A DNA stretch of 64,000 bases from Cupriavidus pauculus (GTDB lineage Bacteria; Pseudomonadota; Gammaproteobacteria; Burkholderiales; Burkholderiaceae): NCBI RefSeq assembly GCF_022179805.1, contig NZ_BPUO01000001.1:496001-560000 (forward strand). Direction: 5' to 3'. The position numbers and the translations under genes are program-made. The notes beneath the pieces are model-generated. The model was given only the letters and a program-made list of their open reading frames with translations. It did not search any database and was not told the DNA's origin. This document shows, piece after piece, positions 18,668 through 25,716 of this stretch; position 1 is the stretch's first letter; each line of letters begins with the position of its first letter.

Positions 18668-19243
18668 ATGGAATCGTTCCTCGTCTCCACAGGTATCGTC
18701 GCGCTCGCCGAAATGGGCGACAAGACGCAGTTGCTGTCGCTCGTGCTGGCTGCACGGTATCGCAAACCCGTCCCCATCATCCTTGGCATCCTGATCGCCA
18801 CCCTGGTCAACCATGGCTTTGCTGGCGCGCTAGGCGGCTGGATCACCGGCATTCTCGGCGCCAACCTGCTGCGCTGGATCCTTGGCCTGGGCTTTATCGC
18901 CATGGCCGCCTGGATGCTGATTCCCGACAAGCTCGACGACGCCGAGGAAGCCAAGCCGGTCAAGGGCGCGCTGGGCATCCTGGGCACCACGATCGTGGCG
19001 TTCTTCTTTGCCGAAATGGGCGACAAGACGCAGATCGCAACGGTGGCCCTGGCCGCGCGCTTCCACGGCGAAGTGCTGGCTGTGGTGGCCGGCACCACGT
19101 TCGGCATGATGCTGGCCAATGCACCGGCCGTGCTGCTGGGCGACCGCTTTGCCAACAAGATGCCGATTGCACTGGTGCACAAGATTGCCGCGGCGATCTT
19201 CCTGGTGCTGGGCTTGCTGGCGTTGTTCAACGTGGGGCGTTGA
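18668..19243 (+). CDS. mneA: GDT1/UPF0016 (TMEM165-like) manganese exporter
   Basis: A 191-residue inner-membrane cation exporter of the UPF0016 family, related to MneA, which pumps out excess Mn2+. It has two homologous three-helix halves, each with the signature glutamate motif: LAEMGDKTQLLSL near residue 14 and FAEMGDKTQIATV near 120. The start MESFLVSTGIVALAEMGDKT matches the family. No clear Shine-Dalgarno lies before it, consistent with translation being set by the riboswitch leader. Transcription ends near the REP-like palindromes downstream. The symbol is assigned from family membership and the Mn riboswitch. Confidence 0.88.
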   Translation: MESFLVSTGIVALAEMGDKTQLLSLVLAARYRKPVPIILGILIATLVNHGFAGALGGWITGILGANLLRWILGLGFIAMAAWMLIPDKLDDAEEAKPVKGALGILGTTIVAFFFAEMGDKTQIATVALAARFHGEVLAVVAGTTFGMMLANAPAVLLGDRFANKMPIALVHKIAAAIFLVLGLLALFNVGR

Positions 19244-19267
19244 TACGTCTTACTCCCCTGCTGCCTT

Positions 19268-19391
19268 GCTCCCCTCTCCCGCAACGTGGGAGAGGGGTTG
19301 GGGGAGAGGGTGCGAGGTTCTGCTTGCCGACATGTGGCAATTTGAACCGCCGGCCCTCTCCCCCGCCCCTCTCCCGCATGCGGGAGAGGGG
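19268..19391. repeat. REP-like composite palindromic element (copy a)
   Basis: The left hairpin CCCCTCTCCC-N7-GGGAGAGGGG is followed by TTGGGGGAGAGGG. A conserved core (TTCTGCTTGCCGA ... GGCAATTTGAACCGCC) follows, then CCCTCTCCCC and a perfect right palindrome (19366-19391). It lies between the convergent mneA and puuD genes. Five related copies occur elsewhere in the window. Confidence 0.85.
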
Positions 19392-19423
19392 AGAAAACCA
19401 AGGAGAGAGAGAATCCAAAGCCC

Positions 19424-19451
19424 AAATAAAAAAACGGGGCCGAAGCCCCGT
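19424..19451 (-). terminator. intrinsic terminator of puuD
   Basis: Stem ACGGGGC / GCCCCGT with a CGAA loop. Read on the minus strand it is followed by TTTTTTTATTT. It ends the uraH-puuD transcript. Confidence 0.85.
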
Positions 19452-19529
19452 ACAAACCCTCGCCGGTCCGGTACAGCCGGCTGCTGACTGCGCAGCCTCC
19501 GGACCGTCGATCACCGATGCCCGGTCTAA

Positions 19530-20741
19530 TCAGTTGGTCGTCTTGGCGCCGCCCTCGAACCATTGGCCCAGCAGCGCGCGCTCGTCGTCCGTGATCTGCG
19601 TGACGTTGCCCAGCGGCATGGCCTTCTGCTGCACGGCCTGCTGGTAAATAAGCTGTGCGTGCGACTTGATGCCGTCCACGCTATCGAGCTTGATGCCCTT
19701 GGCGGCCGTTGGCATCATCTTCGGCTGCTCGGCGTGGCACTGCACGCAGCGCGTGTTCATGATCTCCTGCACCTTCACGAAGCTCACTGCATTGGCAGCC
19801 GCATCGCCGCCGGCATTGCTGGCCACTTGCGGACGCGGTTGCGGAGCAATCATGAACGCCACGGCACCGAGGCATGCCACACCAGCGGCCGGCCAGGCGA
19901 TGTTGATCTTGCCCTTGTGCTTCAGGATGAAGAACTGGCGAATGAACACACCAGCAAGCATGACCGCGATCAGCACTGCCCAGTTGTTCTTGGCTGCGTA
20001 CGTCATGCTGTAGTGGTTCGACAGCATCGCGAACAGCACCGGCAGCGTGAAGTAGGTGTTATGTACGCTGCGCTGCTTGGCGTGCTTGCCGTGAATCGGA
20101 TTCACCGGCTCGCCAGCCCGCAGAGCAGCCACCACCTTGCGCTGGCCCGGGATGATCCAGAACAGCACGTTGGCGCTCATGATCGTGGCGATCATCGCGC
20201 CGGTCAGCAGGAATGCCGCGCGGCCCGAGAAGATGTGGCAGGCCACATACGCAGCCACAGCCACATACACCGCCACCAGAATCCCCACGGTCTTGTCGCT
20301 CTTGCCGAAGATGCGGCAGATCGCGTCATAAGCGACCCAGCCCACGATCAGGTACGTCACGGCAAAGCCCACGGCGGCGCCGGGCGACATGTCGAAGACG
20401 TTCTTGTCGATCAGGAACGTGCTGGCATTGAACAGGTACAGCACAACCAGCAGCGCGAAGCCGCTCATCCAGGTGGAATACGACTCCCAGTAGAACCAGT
20501 GCAGGTTCTCGGGCAGCGCCTTGGGTGCGGTCAGGTACTTCTGCGGGTTGTAGAACCCGCCACCGTGCACGGCCCAGAGTTCGCCGCCGACACCCTTCTC
20601 CTTCAGGTCCTCGGCTTCGGGGCGCGTCAGGCTGTTGTCCAGCCAGACGAAGTAGAACGACGAACCGATCCAGGCGATCGCCGTGATGACGTGCAGCCAG
20701 CGCAAAAGCAGATTGGCCCAGTCGAGAATGTAGCCTTCCAT
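19530..20741 (-). CDS. puuD: integral-membrane cytochrome c urate oxidase PuuD
   Basis: A 403-residue urate hydroxylase of the PuuD family. It converts urate to 5-hydroxyisourate in the inner membrane and sends the electrons to its own cytochrome instead of producing H2O2 as soluble uricase does. The N-terminal part has about eight helices, including LLLRWLHVITAIAWIGSSFYFV and HGGGFYNPQKYL near residue 60. A C-terminal c-type haem domain carries CVQCH (C332, C335, H336) and an MPLGNVT methionine ligand region near 375. The start MEGYIL has AAGGAGAC upstream; longer readings do not fit the family. UraH lies 31 bp upstream and handles the unstable product. Confidence 0.93.
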   Translation of the reverse strand: MEGYILDWANLLLRWLHVITAIAWIGSSFYFVWLDNSLTRPEAEDLKEKGVGGELWAVHGGGFYNPQKYLTAPKALPENLHWFYWESYSTWMSGFALLVVLYLFNASTFLIDKNVFDMSPGAAVGFAVTYLIVGWVAYDAICRIFGKSDKTVGILVAVYVAVAAYVACHIFSGRAAFLLTGAMIATIMSANVLFWIIPGQRKVVAALRAGEPVNPIHGKHAKQRSVHNTYFTLPVLFAMLSNHYSMTYAAKNNWAVLIAVMLAGVFIRQFFILKHKGKINIAWPAAGVACLGAVAFMIAPQPRPQVASNAGGDAAANAVSFVKVQEIMNTRCVQCHAEQPKMMPTAAKGIKLDSVDGIKSHAQLIYQQAVQQKAMPLGNVTQITDDERALLGQWFEGGAKTTN

Positions 20742-20772
20742 GACTTGTCTCCTTGTTCCCGTCCGCCTGTAC

Positions 20773-21126
20773 TCAACTGCCGCGGTAGGTCGAGTACGAC
20801 CACGGCGACACCAGCAACGGCACGTGGTAGTGCGCGGCCGTGTCGGCAATGCCGAAGCGCAGCGTCACCACGTCAAGGAATGCCGGCTCGGGCAACTTGA
20901 GGCCCTGGGCACGGAAGTAGGCACCGGCGCCGAAGTCGAGTTCGTAGACGCCCGGCTGCAGGCTGTCGCCTTCCAGCAGCGGCTGGTCGGCACGGCCATC
21001 GTGGTTGGTCTGGATCGACTTCAGGGTCTCGCGACGATTGTCGACAATTTTATGCAGGGTAACCGACATGCCGGCACCGGGAGTACCCGCGGCAGTGTCG
21101 AGAACGTGAGTGGTCAAGCGTCCCAT
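20773..21126 (-). CDS. uraH: 5-hydroxyisourate hydrolase (transthyretin-like)
   Basis: A 117-residue tetrameric hydrolase that opens 5-hydroxyisourate to OHCU, the second step from urate to allantoin. It has the N-terminal LTTHVLDT with the catalytic histidine, the central LYELDFG-like stretch and the terminal YRGS tetrapeptide that marks the enzyme rather than transthyretin. The ATG has an AAAGGAAG site. It is the first gene of the uraH-puuD operon, diverging from the GntR gene. A 12-bp palindrome that may bind the regulator lies inside its coding sequence. Confidence 0.95.
   Translation of the reverse strand: MGRLTTHVLDTAAGTPGAGMSVTLHKIVDNRRETLKSIQTNHDGRADQPLLEGDSLQPGVYELDFGAGAYFRAQGLKLPEPAFLDVVTLRFGIADTAAHYHVPLLVSPWSYSTYRGS
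21037..21048. promoter_or_regulatory. palindrome ATTGTCGACAAT within uraH
   Basis: A perfect 12-bp palindrome of the TTGT-NN-ACAA type, about 80 bp into uraH. It shares its arms with the two sites at the gntR promoter (21320-21363), so it may be an auxiliary intragenic operator for the GntR-family regulator. Confidence 0.45.
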
Positions 21127-21472
21127 CCTGTTCTTCCTTTGGAATGTGGGTTGTGAGGGGCGCCGCTGCCTTCACTAGCACCATTTGTGGGTAATGGTGC
21201 CCGCTCGGTACGTGTTTCAACGCATCCCGGCGCTGGGTTGGTGCGTGGCGACAATGCGCCTGCACCAACCCGATGACAACTCGGTAAATACCCGTAGTTG
21301 TCGAAAACCTGGGTCGGTTTTGTTGACAATGGTGCTTGCATATCCAAATAATTGTCAACAATTTTTAGATCCACGAACCCGAATGATCGATATCAAGACC
21401 CTTGATGTTGGTTTGTGAAGGGGTCGTTACGATCGCTGACCATCGCCTCTCCCTGCTTCCACGAGTGCCCAG
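21127..21472. promoter_or_regulatory. uraH-gntR divergent control region with two operators
   Basis: A plus-strand promoter reads TTGACA (21323-21328), 18 bp spacer, AATAAT (21347-21352). A TTGTTGACAA palindrome (21320-21329) covers the -35 and an ATTGTCAACAAT palindrome (21351-21362, extendable to 14 bp) touches the -10. Both fit GntR-family half-sites TTGT/ACAA, so autorepression is likely. Further ACAA-like half-sites lie at 21251 and 21276. The minus strand also has a TTGACA hexamer inside the second palindrome, but no good -10 follows. The rest of this 346 bp gap shows nothing clear. Confidence 0.6.
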
Positions 21473-22216
21473 ATGTCCAAGAATCTCAAGCTGATTGCCG
21501 CCGCCGATGCGCTGCCCGCGCTCACAGACAACAAGCCCGCCCGCAAGGGGTCGGTGGAAGAGCGCATGTATCACGAGATCTACGACGCCATCATGGAGCA
21601 CCGGCTTCCGCCGCGTACCAAGCTGACCGAGCATTCGCTTTGCGAGATCTATGCCACCGCGCGTCACACCGTGCGCAAGGTGCTGTCCCGCCTGGCCGCC
21701 GACGGCATGGTCGACCTGGAACCGAATCGTGGCGCGTTCATCGCCAGCCCGTCGACCGACGAGGCCCACGACATGTTCGAGCTGCGCCAGATGCTGGAAC
21801 ACGCGGTACTGGAAAAGCTGGCCAACATGCCAGACGTGCGCGCCGTGATCGCCCCGCTGCGCAAGATGGTGGCCGATGAACGCCAGGCGTTCCTGACGCA
21901 CGAGCGTCCCACCTGGATCCGCCTGTCGGCCGAATTCCACACCGCGCTGGCCGATCTGTCCGGCAACGAGCTGCTGGTGACGATGATGCGCCGGCTGGTG
22001 TCGCGCACCACGCTGATGATTGCCAGCGTGGAAGCCCCGGGCCACAACGCATGCTCGTTCGACGAGCACGACGACATTCTCGACGCACTAGAACAGGGCG
22101 ATGCCGCACTGGCCCAGTCGCGCATGGCGCACCACCTTGGCGCCTGCGCGGACCGCGTACAGCCGGATGAACCCGGCAACTTCGATCTTCGCAGTGTGCT
22201 GGGCCGCTCCACCTAG
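21473..22216 (+). CDS. GntR family (FadR/FCD subfamily) regulator
   Basis: A 247-residue one-component regulator. The winged HTH lies at about residues 25-90 (RMYHEIYDAIMEHRLPPRTKLTE, with HTVRKVLSRLAADGMV as recognition helix). An FCD all-helical effector domain follows (ELRQMLEHAVLEKLA; FHTALADLSGNELL; FDEHDDILDALEQGD), containing the histidines and aspartate that usually bind a metal. It sits in the middle of the urate genes, divergent from uraH-puuD and upstream of the permease and puuE, so purine or urate-derived effectors are likely. Operator-like palindromes at its own promoter suggest autoregulation. Confidence 0.88.
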   Translation: MSKNLKLIAAADALPALTDNKPARKGSVEERMYHEIYDAIMEHRLPPRTKLTEHSLCEIYATARHTVRKVLSRLAADGMVDLEPNRGAFIASPSTDEAHDMFELRQMLEHAVLEKLANMPDVRAVIAPLRKMVADERQAFLTHERPTWIRLSAEFHTALADLSGNELLVTMMRRLVSRTTLMIASVEAPGHNACSFDEHDDILDALEQGDAALAQSRMAHHLGACADRVQPDEPGNFDLRSVLGRST

Positions 22217-22318
22217 CACTTTGTTCCCGCCGCCGGGCAACAGTCATCCCCTGTTGCCGATGCAGGCCCACCGGTTTCCGACGCATATCAGACCCGCCAG
22301 AGGCGCGGCGGAAAACCG

Positions 22319-22362
22319 GACAAGAACCGCCAACAAACGCCCACGACAAGAGGCGCCAACAA
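22319..22362. repeat. 26-bp direct repeat before the purine permease
   Basis: Two direct copies, GACAAGAACCGCCAACAAA and GACAAGAGGCGCCAACAAA, begin 26 bp apart. This places four ACAA tetramers at 22320, 22333, 22346 and 22359, exactly 13 bp apart. They lie 65-107 bp upstream of the permease start. The half-site equals one arm of the TTGT-NN-ACAA palindromes nearby, so these may be direct-repeat regulator sites. Confidence 0.55.
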
Positions 22363-22426
22363 AAAGCGGTCATGGGTAAAACCCGGCGCGCGTTCCCATC
22401 GAAACCAAAGGAGAGGAGACACACCC

Positions 22427-23833
22427 ATGAATTCCGCAAGCACCACGGTCCCCACGGATCTGACAAACGAGCGGTTGCCCTCCGGGCGATTGCTGGCGCT
22501 GGGCCTGCAGCACGTGCTGGTGATGTACGCCGGCACCGTTGCGGTTCCGCTGATCGTTGGGGGCGCGCTCAAGCTCCCCAAGGATCAGCTGGCCTTCCTC
22601 ATCAATGCCGACCTCTTCGCGGCCGGCCTGGCCACGATCATCCAGGCCATTGGTTTCTGGAAATTCGGCATCCGCATGCCCGTGATGATGGGCGTCACGT
22701 TCGCGTCGGTGGCGCCGATGATCGCCATCGGCAATGACCCCAACGTCGGGCTGCTCGGCATCTATGGCGCGGTGATCGCGTCCGGGGTGTTCGGGATACT
22801 GATTGCGCCGATGATGGGCCGCATGCTCGGGCTCTTTCCACCGGTGGTGACCGGCACGGTGATTACGCTGATTGGCGTGTCACTGATGCGGGTAGGCATC
22901 AACTGGGCGGGCGGTGGCCAGCCCACCACGCGCGCCGTGATCGACGGCGTGGTCAAGGAAGTACCGAACCTCGCCTACGGTGACCTGGGCAACCTGGCCA
23001 TCGCGGGACTGACGCTGCTGGTGATCCTGCTGCTCACCCGGTACGGACGCGGCCTGGTGGCCAACTGCGCGGTGCTGCTGGGCATCATCGTCGGCACGTT
23101 CGTCGCCATGGCCTTCGGCAAGGTGTCGTTCGACGGCCTGCATGATGCCAGCTTCGTCGCGGTCATCACGCCGCTGCACTTCGGCATGCCGACGTTCCAG
23201 CTCACGGCCGTGCTGTCGATGTGCATCGTCATGCTGATCACGCTGGTGGAATCCACGGGCATGTTCCTGGCGCTGTCCGATATCACCGGCCGCAAGCTGA
23301 GCACCAAGGAACTGACCGCCGGCCTGCGCGCCGATGGTCTGGGCACGGTGATCGGCGGCGTGTTCAACACGTTCCCGTACACGTCGTTCTCGCAGAACGT
23401 GGGCCTGGTCACGGTGACCGGCGTGCGCTCGCGCTACGTGGCGGCAGCCGGTGGCCTGATCCTGATCGCATTCGGCCTGTTCCCGAAGATGGCGCACGTG
23501 GTGGCATCGGTGCCGCAGTTCGTGCTAGGCGGCGCGGGCATCGTGATGTTCGGCATGGTGGCTGCCACCGGCATCCGCATCCTTGGCGCGTGCGATTTCA
23601 ACCGCAACCGCCACAACCTGTTCATCGTGGCGATCGCGATTGGCTTCGGCATGATCCCGACGCTGTCGCCCACGCTGTTCCAGTACCTGCCCAAGTGGAC
23701 TGACCCGTTCACGCACAGCGGCATCGTTCTGGGCACGATTGTGGCCGTGGTGTTGAACCTGTTCTTCAACGGTATCCAGTCGGCCGAAGAGGCCATGCGC
23801 AACGCTGCCGCAAATACGCACGGCACCGAGTAA
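22427..23833 (+). CDS. NCS2 family purine (urate/xanthine) permease
   Basis: A 468-residue inner-membrane nucleobase:cation symporter with about 14 helices. The nucleobase-ascorbate transporter signature appears as QNVGLVTVTG near residue 325, preceded by LVESTGMFLALSDITGR near 275 that carries a conserved substrate-binding glutamate. The QN form of the motif is typical of urate/xanthine permeases such as PucJ and PucK rather than of uracil permeases. A good GGAGAGGAG ribosome site precedes the ATG. It lies between the regulator gene and puuE, fitting urate or xanthine uptake for this pathway. Confidence 0.9.
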   Translation: MNSASTTVPTDLTNERLPSGRLLALGLQHVLVMYAGTVAVPLIVGGALKLPKDQLAFLINADLFAAGLATIIQAIGFWKFGIRMPVMMGVTFASVAPMIAIGNDPNVGLLGIYGAVIASGVFGILIAPMMGRMLGLFPPVVTGTVITLIGVSLMRVGINWAGGGQPTTRAVIDGVVKEVPNLAYGDLGNLAIAGLTLLVILLLTRYGRGLVANCAVLLGIIVGTFVAMAFGKVSFDGLHDASFVAVITPLHFGMPTFQLTAVLSMCIVMLITLVESTGMFLALSDITGRKLSTKELTAGLRADGLGTVIGGVFNTFPYTSFSQNVGLVTVTGVRSRYVAAAGGLILIAFGLFPKMAHVVASVPQFVLGGAGIVMFGMVAATGIRILGACDFNRNRHNLFIVAIAIGFGMIPTLSPTLFQYLPKWTDPFTHSGIVLGTIVAVVLNLFFNGIQSAEEAMRNAAANTHGTE

Positions 23834-23853
23834 AGCCACGCGACAAAGCAGCA

Positions 23854-23907
23854 ACAATTGATGCTCAACAATCGGACTCGACAATTGCAGGCGGACAATC
23901 GGTGCCG
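23854..23907. repeat. 27-bp tandem repeat of ACAAT half-sites before puuE
   Basis: Two adjacent 27-bp units each hold ACAATTG then ACAATCGG, giving ACAAT at 23854, 23868, 23881 and 23895 (spacing 14, 13, 14). The design mirrors the array before the permease gene. One more ACAA lies at 23843. The remaining 141 bp before puuE show no clear feature apart from a weak purine-rich ribosome site. Confidence 0.55.
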
Positions 23908-24048
23908 CTTCGCTTACTGTTGCCAGGTCCGCCGGCGGAACTCTGGCACGCGCTTTGCGTAAGCGAGTGCGCTCCAGGTTCCGGCGACAGCCCTCACCAT
24001 GATTGGGGGCAGTAGGTTGGATTTCTCTCCTGAAGCAGACACAACGAG

Positions 24049-24993
24049 ATGACACACGATAACTATCCACGCGATCTCATCGGCTACGGCGCACAGCCTC
24101 CGCACGCCCGTTGGCCGGGCGGCGCACGCATCGCGCTGCAGTTCGTGCTCAATTACGAGGAAGGCGGCGAGAACTGCGTGCTGCACGGCGATGCCGCCTC
24201 CGAGCAGTTCCTGTCCGAGATCGTCGGTGCCGCGGCCTACCCCGCGCGGCACATGAGCATGGAAGGCATTTACGAATACGGTTCGCGCGCCGGCGTCTGG
24301 CGCATCCTGCGCGAGTTCGAGCAGCGCAAGCTCCCGCTGACGGTGTTCGGCGTATCGATGGCGCTGCAGCGCCATCCGGAGCTGACGCGTGCGTTCGTCG
24401 AACTCGGCCACGAAATCGCCTGCCACGGTTGGCGCTGGATTCACTACCAGGGAATGGACGAAGCGACCGAGCGCGAGCATATGCGCATCGGCATGCAGAT
24501 CATCAAGGACCTGACCGGCAACATGCCGCTGGGCTGGTACACGGGCCGCGACAGCCCCAACACGCGCAAGCTCGTGGTGGAACACGGCGGCCTGCTGTAC
24601 GACGCCGACTACTACGGCGACGACCTGCCCTTCTGGACCGAAGTGGAAGTCACGGGCGGCGAGAAGAAGCCGCACCTGGTGGTGCCGTACACGCTCGACA
24701 CCAACGACATGCGTTTTGCCACGCCGCAAGGCTTCAACACCGGCGAGCAGTTCTACCAGTACCTGAAGGACGCCTTCGACGTGCTGTACGCCGAAGGAGA
24801 CCCGAGCGGGCTGGACAAGCCGAAGATGCTGTCGGTGGGCATGCACTGCCGCCTGCTGGGTCGCCCGGGGCGCATGCGCGCGCTGCAGCGGTTCCTGGAC
24901 TACGTGCAATCGCACGACAAGGTATGGATCTGCCGACGCGTCGATGTGGCGCGCCACTGGATCGAAACCCACCCGTACCGGAGCCAGGCATGA
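24049..24993 (+). CDS. puuE: allantoinase PuuE (polysaccharide deacetylase fold)
   Basis: A 314-residue allantoinase of the NodB/carbohydrate-esterase-4 fold that hydrolyses allantoin to allantoate without the metal site of classical allantoinases. Recognisable segments are PRDLIGYGAQPPHARWPGGARIALQFVLNYEEGGE at the start, EIACHGWRWIHYQ near residue 124 and GWYTGRDSPNTRKL near 163. The stop overlaps the uraD start (ATGA), so the pair is translationally coupled. UraD makes S-allantoin and PuuE consumes it, so the two enzymes act in sequence. Confidence 0.94.
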   Translation: MTHDNYPRDLIGYGAQPPHARWPGGARIALQFVLNYEEGGENCVLHGDAASEQFLSEIVGAAAYPARHMSMEGIYEYGSRAGVWRILREFEQRKLPLTVFGVSMALQRHPELTRAFVELGHEIACHGWRWIHYQGMDEATEREHMRIGMQIIKDLTGNMPLGWYTGRDSPNTRKLVVEHGGLLYDADYYGDDLPFWTEVEVTGGEKKPHLVVPYTLDTNDMRFATPQGFNTGEQFYQYLKDAFDVLYAEGDPSGLDKPKMLSVGMHCRLLGRPGRMRALQRFLDYVQSHDKVWICRRVDVARHWIETHPYRSQA

Positions 24994-25511
24994 GCCAGAA
25001 CACCTTTGCGATCGCGCAACTGAACGCGATGCCCGAGGCCGAATTTGTCAAGGTACTTGGCGGCATCTATGAGCATTCGCCGTGGTTTGCCGAAACGGCC
25101 GCGCAGCAGCGCCCGTTCGCCAACGCCGCCGAGCTGGCCGCCGCGCTGCGCGCCGCGGTGGATGCGGCCGGCGTAGAAGCCCAGGTCAAGCTCGTGCGGG
25201 CCCACCCGGAGCTGGCGGGCAAGGCAGCCGTGCGTGGCGAACTGACCGCGGAATCCACGCGCGAGCAGGCCGGCGCCGGGCTGGACCAATGCACGCCGGC
25301 GGAATTCCAGCGCCTGCAGGACATGAACGCGGCCTACAACCGCAAGTTCGGGTTCCCTTTCATCCTGGCCGTACGCGGCTATGACCGCCACGGAATCATC
25401 GACGCGTTCGCGAGACGCCTCGAAAACGAGCCGTCGGTGGAGTTGCAAACTTGCATCAATCAGATCCACCGCATTGCGCAGTTCCGCCTGAACGACTTAG
25501 TATCCGCCTGA
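24990..25511 (+). CDS. uraD: OHCU decarboxylase
   Basis: A 173-residue all-helical enzyme that decarboxylates 2-oxo-4-hydroxy-4-carboxy-5-ureidoimidazoline to S-allantoin, the third step after PuuD and UraH. The family core is visible as FVKVLGGIYEHSPWFAE, the catalytic-histidine segment VRAHPELAGKA near residue 70, and NAAYNRKFGFPFILAVRG near 112-130. The start is set by the ATGA overlap with puuE and by the GGAGCCAGGC upstream. No allantoicase gene follows; a porin gene does, after a 205 bp gap. Confidence 0.95.
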   Translation: MSQNTFAIAQLNAMPEAEFVKVLGGIYEHSPWFAETAAQQRPFANAAELAAALRAAVDAAGVEAQVKLVRAHPELAGKAAVRGELTAESTREQAGAGLDQCTPAEFQRLQDMNAAYNRKFGFPFILAVRGYDRHGIIDAFARRLENEPSVELQTCINQIHRIAQFRLNDLVSA

Positions 25512-25651
25512 AAAAATAATCCACGGCAGTAAAGAGAGAGAGAAATTCAGGAACGTTCAGCGAAGCAACATCGCTGTCAAGAAAGTCCCCGGCCGCGCCG
25601 GTCCCCACTGCACCGTCAGACTTCCGTGCGCGGCCGAGGGACAAAGCAGGA

Positions 25652-25667
25652 GAACCCGCCAGGGTTC
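25652..25667. promoter_or_regulatory. small inverted repeat in the porin leader
   Basis: GAACCC and GGGTTC flank GCCA, 50 bp before the porin start. It could be a short leader hairpin or an operator. Nothing else is evident in the 205 bp between uraD and the porin apart from a CGGAGG ribosome site just before the ATG. Confidence 0.3.
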
Positions 25668-25716
25668 CAGCACACAAGAAACGTTCTGAGCAGCTTCACA
25701 ACCACGGAGGTCTTAC

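Noticed and set aside
23858-23871. FNR-like site TTGATGCTCAACAA before puuE
   Set aside because: One arm is mismatched and it overlaps the ACAAT repeat array, which explains it better.
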